The notes under the pieces: model-generated
Told to the model about the DNA's origin: nothing
What the model saw: the letters and a program-made list of their open reading frames with translations, nothing else
The model's database searches: none
Shown here: one piece after another, positions 1 through 8,123 of the stretch
Numbering within the stretch: position 1 is the first letter of the stretch
How the letters are laid out: each line of letters starts with the position of its first letter
NCBI RefSeq assembly: GCF_001550135.1
Contig: NZ_LRUE01000014.1
Span: 310,001 to 374,000 of the forward strand
Direction: 5' to 3'
DNA from: Pseudoalteromonas shioyasakiensis
GTDB lineage: Bacteria; Pseudomonadota; Gammaproteobacteria; Enterobacterales; Alteromonadaceae
DNA: 64,000 bases
Translations under genes and position numbers: made by a program

Positions 1-937
1 CGTTTAATCGCAGTGATAAACTAACCGCAATGGCGATAGCACCAACACTGATGGCGCTAATTGACCATAGATATAAAGAGAGGGTAGCAATACTAAATAC
101 CAATAAGTAATTTAGCGTGTTGATAGAGAAGTTTAGGCTAGTAACTAAGCGCATTTGCTTATATACCGGTTGTAAAAACACATCCATGCTATCTTTTGCA
201 TATTGTTCTTCTCGCTGCGTGTAGGAGAACAATTTGATAGTTGAAATGTTAGTGTAGCTATCAACTACACGTCCGGTCATTTCTGAGCGCGCATCAGCCT
301 GCGAGCTGGCTACTTTCTTTAGCTTAGGTACAAAATACATTTGAATAGCTGCATAAAGAACTAACCAAACTAATAATGGCAACATTAAACGCCAGTCAGA
401 TTCTGCGACCAAAAACACCATGGCGCCGAAGTAGACCACGATATACATAAGTACATCGAGTAATTTCATCACTGATTCACGAACAGCTAATGAGGTTTGC
501 ATTACTTTTGTCGCAATACGGCCGGCAAATTCGTTTTGATAAAAACTAACACTCTGACGAAGCAAATAACGGTGTGCTAACCAACGGATAGACATAGGAT
601 AGTTGCCAAGCAGCGCTTGATGTAACACCGCTGAGTGAAAGAACACGACAATAGGCAACACCACCAGCAACATAACCGCCATTTTTGTTAGCTCAGCTTG
701 CTGCTCTACAAATAAGGTATCTGGGGTGTATTCGCCAAGCCAATCGACAAGTTGCCCCATGTAACTAAATAGCGATACTTCTAAAATAGCGAGCGCTGCG
801 GCACTTAACGACATCAGCAGCAATGATAGTTCCATGCCACGGGTATAATGACGGCAAAAAGCAAATAAGCTATTAGGTGGCTGAGAGGGGTGCTCTTTAG
901 GAAACGGATTAGTCATCCGCTCAAATAAACGATACAT
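1..937 (-). CDS. ABC transporter, membrane domain (5' part, cut by window edge)
   Basis: The gene runs off the left edge, so only about 312 N-terminal residues are present. It starts with MYRLFERMTNPFPKEHP and has several hydrophobic segments (about 35-60, 90-115, 170-215 and near residue 290). The region FYQNEFAGRIATKVMQT and the later SRSEMTGRVVDSYTN-like stretch (here ARSEMTGRVVDSYTN) are typical of the exporter-type ABC membrane domain, where coupling helices contact the ATPase. The nucleotide-binding domain would lie outside the window. A fused membrane-ATPase exporter of the MsbA/YddA class is the most likely product; the substrate cannot be told. It is divergent from the esterase gene at 1094. 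Confidence 0.8.
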   Translation of the reverse strand, partial: MYRLFERMTNPFPKEHPSQPPNSLFAFCRHYTRGMELSLLLMSLSAAALAILEVSLFSYMGQLVDWLGEYTPDTLFVEQQAELTKMAVMLLVVLPIVVFFHSAVLHQALLGNYPMSIRWLAHRYLLRQSVSFYQNEFAGRIATKVMQTSLAVRESVMKLLDVLMYIVVYFGAMVFLVAESDWRLMLPLLVWLVLYAAIQMYFVPKLKKVASSQADARSEMTGRVVDSYTNISTIKLFSYTQREEQYAKDSMDVFLQPVYKQMRLVTSLNFSINTLNYLLVFSIATLSLYLWSISAISVGAIAIAVSLSLRLN

Positions 938-1093
938 AGACGACGCTTTTTAAAAATCAAAGTGGCGTTACTATACCATTTGAGTGGTTTTTTAGCAGTT
1001 CATTTAATTTAAAAACTAAGATTAAAATCTATCAACTATTCAGTTATTTACATCTAGTGTGAGAAATGAAAATATAATAAGAAAAAGGAATTA

Positions 1094-1927
1094 ATGATGA
1101 AAAAGTTGCTTTATACGCTGTCCCTCGTTTTTAGCTTACCGCTTTGTGCCTACCAAACCGATACCCACATATTTAAGGGCAAAAAAACTGCCATCGAAAA
1201 ACCCGTAACGGTGACATTACCGGATGGCTATCAAGACTCAAAAAAGTACAATGTTATCTATGTATTACATGGCTATAGTGGCAATCACAGCGATTGGACT
1301 AAGCTTACAAACATTGAAAAACTGGCAGACCAATATGATGTCATCATAGTTAATCCAGATGGCAATTTTGGTTCGTGGTATCTCGATTCTGATATCGACA
1401 AAAGCTCACAATACGAAACCTACATCGCAGACGATTTACTAAATTATATTGATTCTAAATATTCGACCAACCGGTCTAAAAGTGGCCGTGCAATCACAGG
1501 CTTATCAATGGGTGGCTTTGGTGCTTTGAACATTGCAATAAATCACCCAAACCTGTTTGCAGCAGTTTCAGGAATATCTGCAGGGGTTGATGTTAGGCCC
1601 TTTAGTGCAGAGTTTGACCTTGCAAAAGTACTAGGCAGTTACTCTGAAAACAAAGAAAAATGGGATAGCATTGCCATTATTAATAACCTTCATAAAATTG
1701 CTGCTGGCAATACGGCATGGAAAAAAGGCGCTGATACCTTACCGATTATGCTTGATATAGGCGTTGATGACTTTTTTATTGAGCAAAACCGAGCGCTACA
1801 CCAGGCGATGTTAAAAATGCGGATCCGCCATGACTATGTTGAGCGTCCGGGTATTCATGACTGGCACTATTGGAATAAAGTGATTGCCTATCAATTTTTA
1901 TTTTTAACCTCTCATATGGCGCCATAA
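1094..1927 (+). CDS. Secreted esterase of the esterase D / tributyrin esterase type
   Basis: This 277-residue protein has an N-terminal signal peptide (about residues 1-19, ending LPLCA) and an alpha/beta-hydrolase fold. The nucleophile elbow is GLSMGG with Ser138; the oxyanion loop is HGYSGNHSDW near residue 59; the C-terminal HDWHYW carries the likely catalytic His. This GxHDWxYW ending is typical of the esterase D family, which includes S-formylglutathione hydrolases and secreted acyl esterases. The signal peptide argues for a periplasmic or extracellular ester substrate rather than S-formylglutathione. Two ATGs lie in tandem behind AAAAAGGA, so the start could also be one codon later. The VanZ-like gene follows after 3 bases. 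Confidence 0.82.
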   Translation: MMKKLLYTLSLVFSLPLCAYQTDTHIFKGKKTAIEKPVTVTLPDGYQDSKKYNVIYVLHGYSGNHSDWTKLTNIEKLADQYDVIIVNPDGNFGSWYLDSDIDKSSQYETYIADDLLNYIDSKYSTNRSKSGRAITGLSMGGFGALNIAINHPNLFAAVSGISAGVDVRPFSAEFDLAKVLGSYSENKEKWDSIAIINNLHKIAAGNTAWKKGADTLPIMLDIGVDDFFIEQNRALHQAMLKMRIRHDYVERPGIHDWHYWNKVIAYQFLFLTSHMAP

Positions 1928-1930
1928 AAG

Positions 1931-2326
1931 ATGTTTCAACGTATTCTTGTGTTAATTGCTATCTGCTTTTTTGGTTTTATTGGTTGGGTTATCTATCTTG
2001 CCAATACTGGGCAAAAGTCGCTGTTTTTCGAACTTGTTGCGGCAATTCCTTACGGTGATAAGTTGGGGCATTTTTGCTTATTTGGACTACTTACGCTATT
2101 CATCAACCTTGCCTTTAAGTTTAAAACAATGAACGTTGCTGGGCGGCCTATTTATTTAGCTGTGCTGATTGTAAGTACATTTGTGATTTTAGAAGAGCTA
2201 AGCCAGTATTTTGTAGAATCTCGAACGCTAGATTTTGTTGATTTAATCGCTGATTTTGCGGGTATTGCCGTATTCAGCGCTATTTCAGCTTGGCTTTGTA
2301 AAAAGTTATATCCAATTAAGGTCTAA
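1931..2326 (+). CDS. VanZ-like family membrane protein
   Basis: A 131-residue protein with four predicted membrane segments (about 5-25, 45-65, 75-95 and 105-125). The pattern DKLGHFCLFGLLTLFINL followed later by EELSQYFVESRTLDFVDLIADFAG matches the VanZ-like family, whose conserved D-K-xxH and E-xxQ-x-F-xxxR-xxD residues are present. VanZ gives low-level teicoplanin resistance in enterococci, but the role of its proteobacterial relatives is unknown. The gene starts 3 bases after the esterase stop, so the two are probably one transcript. Confidence 0.8.
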   Translation: MFQRILVLIAICFFGFIGWVIYLANTGQKSLFFELVAAIPYGDKLGHFCLFGLLTLFINLAFKFKTMNVAGRPIYLAVLIVSTFVILEELSQYFVESRTLDFVDLIADFAGIAVFSAISAWLCKKLYPIKV

Positions 2327-2350
2327 ACTTTCAGTGACTTGTTAGGTTTC

Positions 2351-2369
2351 GTCTATACTCAGTGTAGAC
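2351..2369. promoter_or_regulatory. Imperfect palindrome upstream of the PAS-GGDEF gene
   Basis: The 19 bases GTCTATACTCAGTGTAGAC form a near-perfect inverted repeat (8 of 9 pairs around a central C), ending 18 bases before the chosen start codon. TATACT inside the left arm could act as a -10 element. A regulator site overlapping a promoter is a reasonable guess; no known operator was recognised. Confidence 0.35.
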
Positions 2370-2387
2370 CTAGCTTAAAAGTTGCGT

Positions 2388-3296
2388 ATGAACAAAGATA
2401 CCTCGGATTATTTGTCAGACATTATTGAGCTTCTACTCGATGCAGTATGCGTAGTTGATGCCAAAGGCACGTTACTTTTTACTAATCCAGCCTTTGAAAC
2501 AATTTTCGGATACGCGCCAGAAGAAGCCATAAATAGAAACATGTTGGACTTTGTTTATCCAGAAGACAGAGCCAAAACCATCAATGCCATTAACCAAATA
2601 GTGGTTAATGATCAGCACCCACGATTTGAAAACCGCTGGGTTAGAAAAGATGGCAGAGTAGTGCATGTTTTGTGGTCTGTTTATTGGTCAAAAGAAAAGC
2701 AAGTTAGAGTAGCTATTGCTTATGACATTACAGAGCAAAAAAAGCTCGAACAAAAACTGATTTATATGGCAGGGCATGACCCTCTGACCGATCTTCCCAA
2801 CCGCAGTTTCTTAACCACCCAGCTCGAGGAATCATTGTCAATTGCGAACACCATTTCAACCGTGATTGCAGTACTGTTTATCGATATTGATGGCTTTAAG
2901 CAAGTAAATGATATTCATGGTCATGGCGCTGGCGACAAGCTCTTAAAAACTATTGCTATGCGTATTCGTCATGTCTTAAAAAAAGAAGATAGTGTAGGGC
3001 GCTTAGGGGGCGATGAATTTGTGGTGATCCTCAATAGCATTAAACACAAAAAAGACGTCATCGAAATGGTTGACGAATTAATAACCGAGATTTGCCAACC
3101 CTTAATTTATAACGATGCAGAGCTTATTTACTCGCCAAGTATTGGTGCCGTATTGTTCCCTGAGCATTATGGTGACGCAGAATATCTCATTCAGTGTGCC
3201 GATAAAGCCATGTACAAAGCAAAGTATGAAGGGGGTAATCGCATGGTGTTTTATAATGAAGGAATAAAGTTACCCGGCGCTAAAAACACAGGGTAA
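2388..3296 (+). CDS. PAS-GGDEF protein, probable diguanylate cyclase
   Basis: This protein of about 302 residues has an N-terminal PAS domain (about 10-122, ending in the PAC-type segment VRVAIAYDITEQKKLEQ) and a GGDEF domain (about 130-292) with an intact GGDEF active site at about residue 207. Diguanylate cyclases make cyclic di-GMP from two GTP. The inhibitory I-site, usually RxxD, reads KKED here, so product inhibition may be weak or absent. No membrane segment or signal peptide is seen, so it is cytosolic and the PAS domain senses an internal cue. An in-frame TTG at 2382 could also be the start; the ATG was preferred. Confidence 0.85.
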   Translation: MNKDTSDYLSDIIELLLDAVCVVDAKGTLLFTNPAFETIFGYAPEEAINRNMLDFVYPEDRAKTINAINQIVVNDQHPRFENRWVRKDGRVVHVLWSVYWSKEKQVRVAIAYDITEQKKLEQKLIYMAGHDPLTDLPNRSFLTTQLEESLSIANTISTVIAVLFIDIDGFKQVNDIHGHGAGDKLLKTIAMRIRHVLKKEDSVGRLGGDEFVVILNSIKHKKDVIEMVDELITEICQPLIYNDAELIYSPSIGAVLFPEHYGDAEYLIQCADKAMYKAKYEGGNRMVFYNEGIKLPGAKNTG

Positions 3297-3300
3297 CTTT
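3266..3300. terminator. Hairpin between convergent genes
   Basis: AAAGTTACCC (3266-3275) pairs exactly with GGGTAACTTT (3291-3300) across a 15-base loop; the right arm covers the stop codon of the PAS-GGDEF gene. There is no long T-run on either side, so it is a weak terminator candidate for the two convergent genes. Confidence 0.4.
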
Positions 3301-3319
3301 GGAGTGAACGCAGTGTTAT

Positions 3320-4420
3320 TTACAATAAGTACTTGGCACGCAGGATTTGAATGTCTTCATCGCTTACGTCTAATTCAGCTTGAATGTAATTAAGTACACT
3401 TCCGTGTTGCTGCACCATGCTCTCAATTGCAGATTCAAGTAAAGGCTGAGTGACCCCTTTAAGTGGCATCGCTACTTCTTTTGGTAGGCTGGCAAAAAAC
3501 TGCATCATTGCTGCATGTTTTGGGTCCATTTTGCCAGTGTCTTTAGCAAGCATATTTTCAAAATTGAGGTAGTCGTTTGATGCAAGATAGTCATTCATAA
3601 TTGTCTGCTGATCAACACCTAACACAGTTAAAATCAATGCAGCACTGATACCCGTACGGTCTTTTCCTGCCGTACAATGAAACAATAAACCGCCGTCTTT
3701 GTTTACTAAGCGGTCGAACATCTGTGTGTAGTTTTGTTTTTGGTCTTCTACAATTCGCGGATACATTTGTACCATGACATTTTCGAGCTTTTCACGGCTT
3801 AGGTTAGGATCACGAAGTACTTTGCCAATTTGTCCCATATCAAAGTCCATTTCGTAGTCACGGTCGATGATTTCAACCTTATCAGCAGCCCACACTGTGA
3901 CTTCTGAATCTCGCTCTGAATTAGCACGAAAATCAACAAGGGTATCGATATTTAAGCTATTGATAAGCGCATAGTCGTCGTTTGTTAGATTCGCTAAAAC
4001 CCCAGAACGGTAAATTTTGCCCCATTTAACAGTGCGGCCATCTTGGGTTTTGTAGCCGCCTAAGTCGCGGAAGTTACGACCACCTTCAAGTGGAATTAGT
4101 CGCGTTGTGGTCATAGTTGCTTCACCATTTTCTGGTTTTACAAAAAAGTAGTAACGCTGATGCTCATCACTTGGTGACCAATTAAATACATTGGTAGTAA
4201 TATCATCAGCAATGAGTGTTGCATTCGTTAAATCTGGTGTTGTTGATACCAGCACATCAACAGCTGCAGGGATATCTTGCTGCCAGCTAATTTGGTAGTT
4301 TTCATTATTAAAATTAGTTTGTGCAGATTCAATAGCGACTTTAGGCGCAGTTGCTGTGCAAGCTGCAAGTGTTGATGAGACTAAAGCAGCAATGGCAATT
4401 TTTTTAAAGATTGTTTTCAT
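3320..4420 (-). CDS. Lipoprotein tyrosine phosphatase (family 3, LipA-like)
   Basis: The 366-residue product has a lipoprotein signal peptide (LAACT, lipidated Cys21), a beta-rich domain resembling fibronectin type III (about 35-110) and a protein-tyrosine-phosphatase domain starting at GGRNFRDLGG. The P-loop is HCTAGKDRTG, with catalytic Cys249 and Arg255. This is the Y_phosphatase3 family, whose members (Listeria LipA, mycobacterial PtpB) act on phosphotyrosine and phosphoinositides. A periplasmic lipoprotein location next to a TonB receptor suggests removal of phosphate from an imported phospho-compound rather than signalling. The gene follows the receptor in the same direction with a hairpin between them. 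Confidence 0.83.
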   Translation of the reverse strand: MKTIFKKIAIAALVSSTLAACTATAPKVAIESAQTNFNNENYQISWQQDIPAAVDVLVSTTPDLTNATLIADDITTNVFNWSPSDEHQRYYFFVKPENGEATMTTTRLIPLEGGRNFRDLGGYKTQDGRTVKWGKIYRSGVLANLTNDDYALINSLNIDTLVDFRANSERDSEVTVWAADKVEIIDRDYEMDFDMGQIGKVLRDPNLSREKLENVMVQMYPRIVEDQKQNYTQMFDRLVNKDGGLLFHCTAGKDRTGISAALILTVLGVDQQTIMNDYLASNDYLNFENMLAKDTGKMDPKHAAMMQFFASLPKEVAMPLKGVTQPLLESAIESMVQQHGSVLNYIQAELDVSDEDIQILRAKYLL

Positions 4421-4440
4421 GTTTTTTCCTTGGCTATTAG

Positions 4441-4470
4441 TCAGCTCAGAGCGATTAAACTCTGAGCTGA
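4441..4470 (-). promoter_or_regulatory. Intercistronic hairpin between receptor and phosphatase genes
   Basis: TCAGCTCAGAG (4441-4451) pairs exactly with CTCTGAGCTGA (4460-4470) across an 8-base loop. No T-run follows on the transcribed strand, so it is probably not a terminator. It sits just after the receptor stop codon and 21 bases upstream of the phosphatase start. A likely role is protecting the receptor message from 3' decay or setting a different level for the second gene. Confidence 0.5.
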
Positions 4471-4485
4471 AAATTCAAAAGTAGG

Positions 4486-6975
4486 TTAGAAGTTGATGCG
4501 AACACCCGCCATATAACGGCGGCCGTAACGTTCAATTTGGTTAGGGGTGGCTTCTGTGCCGATGTAACGCACGTCAATTTCATCGGTAAGGTTGTTGATG
4601 TTGGCGTAAAAACTCACATCTGAACCATACACAGGCTCTGCTAATGTGTAACTCAGTGAAAGGTCTAAACGGGTCTGTGCAGCCCAATATTCACCCATGC
4701 TGTCGTTTTCTGTGGTTGATAACCAATCATCACGATACTGATAATTTAATCGCGCGGAGAATAGGTCGTTTTCATAGTAAACAGAGCTGTTGAAAATCAT
4801 GTCTGATGTGCCTGGTAAACTAAAGCTGCTACCTGAAAGCGTGGTAAATTCACTGTCTAAGAGGGTTAGGTTGGCAGAGAAACCAAAACCATCCCAACTC
4901 TCAGAAATAAAATCGCTGGCTTGACCAATGAAGTTAAGCTCGATACCTTGGAAGTGACCTTCGTCACCATTGATAAACCCTGTGTATTTCCATTGTTCAC
5001 CGGCAAATTCACTGATGTAGTTACCTGCATCTACATAGGTCGTATCCGCATAAATGACATCATCAATGTGTCGGTAGAAAGCGCCTACTGCAACAAGACT
5101 TGCATCGCCTGCATACCACTCTAATGACATATCAGCACCATATGAAGACTCTGCCTCTAAGAACGGGTTACCCCCCGAGATGGTTTGCTCTGTGGTATCA
5201 ATCGATGCTGATGCGCGCCATTCATTGTAAGTAGGGCGGCTCATACCCGTTGAAAGTGCGGCTCTGAATTTAACTTGATCAGATAAATCAATATTTAAAT
5301 TCACACTCGGTAATACTTCGGTGAAGGTATCAGAATGTTCTCCTTCTGGACCACTGCTGGTGTAGTCAGTACTTTCAATACGTACCCCACTGACTAAAGA
5401 ACCCCATTTGAATTGGTTGGTCACCATGGCATAGGCGGTAGTGATGTTTTCATCAATATTGATTTTGCTGGGGTTATCTGGGGTGACCGTAAGACCACCT
5501 GATGCGCTTTCTAAATCAGCTCTCAGCTGTTTATTATCGTAGTAAGTGCCGTTAATGCTGTTTGTGAAATCAGTATGCCACGCTTGATCAGTTACATAGT
5601 CACTTGGGTCAATACCATAAAGTGATGCCATGCCACCATTTGTGCCATAGCCCTGTGCTTCACGCTGGTCATGGCCTAGCCCCATTTTAAAGGTGTTGTT
5701 AAGCCCTGCGAAAGTAAAGTCAGTTTCTGCGTCTAGTTTAAATTGCAGGCTATCAATCGATAACGCACTACCGTAAACCAGCAGCATTTCGTAGCCATAA
5801 TCTATATCGTTAAGGGAAGTGCCTGGTGCAAGTGTGACAAGAGGGTCGTTAATATCTGTTACATCATAGCTTGCGACCGCTGTGCCATATAAACTATAAG
5901 GCAGGGGTAAAAACACATCGTTTTCGGTTTTTGTGAAGTTTGTACGCGCTTCTAAAAACCAATCACCTAACTGGAGATCAGCACCAAGTGTGTTGGTCCA
6001 TGTTGAGTTCTCATACAAACCATACTCTAAAGAGCGGCTTACCATGGCAAGGCCTGTGCCTGTTTCACCTGCAGCTAGGTTGCTGCCCGCAGCTTCTGCA
6101 CCGCCTGCAAAATCAAACACATACTGGTTGCGCTCTTCATGATCTTGGAATTTACTGTATAGCGTGCTGAAGAAAAAACGGTTCATTGAATCGCTCGGAC
6201 GATATTCAAATCGGCCACCATAGGCTTCGTCTTCACGTTTTACTTTATAGCTACGCATATCAAGTTCGTTAACTAGAAGCTCTGAATCCACTTGTTCTAA
6301 GTCGAATTCGCGGTTATCCGTGATTTGTTCACGGCTGTTTTGTGATGCGAATAAACTAATGCCTACATTTTCGCCTGACCATGACGTTCGCACTGAAAAC
6401 TTACTAATATCACCATCCCCTAATGCTTGATTACCTAAACCTACATCAGTGGCTAGTGAGAAACCTTCAACATCAAACGGGTTAAAAGTTTCGATATTAA
6501 TAAAACCAGCAATCGATTCGCCTGGCATATCAGGCATAATTGCTTTATTGGCAGATAAACGACTAGTAATAACAGACGGGAAGCTGTCAAAACGCGGAAT
6601 ACGGCCATTTTCAGCGCCAGGAATGGTCATGCCATCTATGGCAATTGTGGTGTAACGAAATGGTGCACCGCGAAAGTTTATATAGCGTGCTTGGCCTTGA
6701 TCGCGTTCAATAGCAAGGCCTGGAACGCGACCTAATGAATCCGCTAAGTTTTGGTCAGGAAAGCGGCCAATGGTATCAGCAGCAATAATATCAACAAAGT
6801 TAGAGGCAGATTGCTTTGCCATAATAGCTGCTTTTTGGCTGTCTTTGATAGGGGATGCAACAGCAACGACTTCTTCTATTTCGTTATAGTCTTTTGTTTG
6901 TGCTGCATAGCTATACGACGATGAACAGGCAAGTACTACGCAAGCCGCTAATCGATTTCGAGCAAATGGTGTCAC
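4486..6975 (-). CDS. TonB-dependent outer-membrane receptor
   Basis: This 829-residue protein has a signal peptide ending near SYSYAA (about residue 24), a plug domain (about 50-165; FPDQNLADSLGRVPGLAIERDQGQ and FRGAPFRYTTIAIDGMTIPG regions) and a 22-strand barrel ending in GRRYMAGVRINF with the usual terminal aromatic residue. The plug resembles the TIGR01782-type receptors that import organic substrates such as oligosaccharides in Alteromonadales and Xanthomonadales. No classical TonB box was identified with confidence. The next gene downstream is a lipoprotein phosphatase, so a phosphorylated substrate is possible. It is divergent from a periplasmic binding-like gene at 7284. Confidence 0.9.
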   Translation of the reverse strand: MTPFARNRLAACVVLACSSSYSYAAQTKDYNEIEEVVAVASPIKDSQKAAIMAKQSASNFVDIIAADTIGRFPDQNLADSLGRVPGLAIERDQGQARYINFRGAPFRYTTIAIDGMTIPGAENGRIPRFDSFPSVITSRLSANKAIMPDMPGESIAGFINIETFNPFDVEGFSLATDVGLGNQALGDGDISKFSVRTSWSGENVGISLFASQNSREQITDNREFDLEQVDSELLVNELDMRSYKVKREDEAYGGRFEYRPSDSMNRFFFSTLYSKFQDHEERNQYVFDFAGGAEAAGSNLAAGETGTGLAMVSRSLEYGLYENSTWTNTLGADLQLGDWFLEARTNFTKTENDVFLPLPYSLYGTAVASYDVTDINDPLVTLAPGTSLNDIDYGYEMLLVYGSALSIDSLQFKLDAETDFTFAGLNNTFKMGLGHDQREAQGYGTNGGMASLYGIDPSDYVTDQAWHTDFTNSINGTYYDNKQLRADLESASGGLTVTPDNPSKINIDENITTAYAMVTNQFKWGSLVSGVRIESTDYTSSGPEGEHSDTFTEVLPSVNLNIDLSDQVKFRAALSTGMSRPTYNEWRASASIDTTEQTISGGNPFLEAESSYGADMSLEWYAGDASLVAVGAFYRHIDDVIYADTTYVDAGNYISEFAGEQWKYTGFINGDEGHFQGIELNFIGQASDFISESWDGFGFSANLTLLDSEFTTLSGSSFSLPGTSDMIFNSSVYYENDLFSARLNYQYRDDWLSTTENDSMGEYWAAQTRLDLSLSYTLAEPVYGSDVSFYANINNLTDEIDVRYIGTEATPNQIERYGRRYMAGVRINF

Positions 6976-7283
6976 TTGAATACTCCGGGTTATTTTGGAT
7001 GTTTTAAAAAGTTGGGCAAAGAATGGAATAGAAATATTGCAGTTTGGTTAAACCGGCATCGATATAAAATACAGGGATATCTTTTAAATTTTTGTATTTA
7101 TTAAACAATGGGTTGGTAATTTTTAGAGATGTCTTTTTGGTTAATTTACTTAACCAAATAAGGGGACATGAAAAGTTAAATTTGATGTTTTTATGACAAA
7201 TAAACTAACCCAAACGCTTTTCATAGGTTTGTAATACAAATGCTATAAATTAGTCATTTAAAAGATACTTTTAACAATAAAAA
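6976..7283. promoter_or_regulatory. Divergent promoter region with TTTGGTTAA inverted repeats
   Basis: This 308-base region separates the receptor gene from the 7284 gene. It holds TTTGGTTAA (7136-7144) and its exact inverse TTAACCAAA (7150-7158) spaced by 5 bases, and a further TTTGGTTAA at 7043-7051, close to the receptor start. The repeated 9-mer in both orientations looks like a binding site for a dimeric regulator controlling the receptor. No Fur-like sequence was seen, so iron control of this receptor is not supported. No gene was found in the stretch. Confidence 0.45.
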
Positions 7284-8123
7284 ATGCCACGTAATTTTGT
7301 TTTCACTATTTTAAGACTGCTTATTGCCACACTGGTTTTACTGCCTGCCATGGTGTTTTTAAGCCAGCAAACAATTGAGCCTGTGGTTTTAAAAGAGCAA
7401 TACAGTTACAGCTGCAAAGTAAAAAATACGAGCGGTAAAAAGCATTTTCATATTTATATGCCGACTAATTGGCAGGTTGAAGAGTTTGCGCAGACCTTAT
7501 GCGATACGTTGCTCGCTAAGCAGAGTTTTGAAACTGTCACTGTGTCTTGGCAACCCAGAGAAATGCTCAGCACAGAACAATTACTCAGTGACAATTATGC
7601 GCTTTTTCTAAATCGTGATTATGCCTTAAGTGGTCTACTTCCAAATTGGGATGATTTTTATACAGCAATATTAAGCTTGCCAAGTTATCAGATTTCATGG
7701 TTTTCACATCAAGACAATATGCAGCTTTCAGCAAATTCATTAAAGAATAAACGAATAGGTTTACTCGAAGACAAGCGCAGTGAGTCTGGTTATTTAGCCC
7801 CTATGAGTGAATTAAAACAGTTTGGTCATGGGCTTGATAATGCACAATTGGTTTTTTACCCGAATAGAGAAAGTTTGGTTAATGATTTCTTGGCAGAAAA
7901 ACTCGATATTATTCCGAGTGTCGGTCACCATGGGCAATTAAAGCGTTGGCCAGCGTCAAAAACACAGCCTTTACAGCATGTTTCATCAACCTTATCTTGG
8001 TACCTTAATGATCAATATGCTGATTTAGCGCCGTCCCTTGTAACCTATTTACAGCAATATCAGTCAAGGCTGTTAAAGGTTCATACCACGCATCCTTATA
8101 GTCTCGATAAGGGGCTAAGATGA
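7284..8123 (+). CDS. Periplasmic binding-like protein of unknown substrate
   Basis: A 279-residue protein with an N-terminal signal or anchor segment (about 8-27). The rest has the look of a small type-2 periplasmic binding protein of the PhnD/SsuA kind: an HIYMPTNWQVEEFAQTL start strand, a central LKNKRIGLLEDKRSESGYLAP stretch (the usual LKGKRIGV...S..SG...P pattern) and an FLAEKLDIIPS region. No transporter permease or ATPase is adjacent, so a sensing role is more likely than transport. It overlaps the next gene by 4 bases (ATGA), and it is divergent from the TonB receptor. Assignment to the PhnD-like fold is inference. Confidence 0.6.
   Translation: MPRNFVFTILRLLIATLVLLPAMVFLSQQTIEPVVLKEQYSYSCKVKNTSGKKHFHIYMPTNWQVEEFAQTLCDTLLAKQSFETVTVSWQPREMLSTEQLLSDNYALFLNRDYALSGLLPNWDDFYTAILSLPSYQISWFSHQDNMQLSANSLKNKRIGLLEDKRSESGYLAPMSELKQFGHGLDNAQLVFYPNRESLVNDFLAEKLDIIPSVGHHGQLKRWPASKTQPLQHVSSTLSWYLNDQYADLAPSLVTYLQQYQSRLLKVHTTHPYSLDKGLR

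Noticed and set aside
6976..7283. Fur box for the TonB receptor
   Set aside because: No AATGATAATCATT-like sequence was seen in the promoter region, so iron control is not supported.
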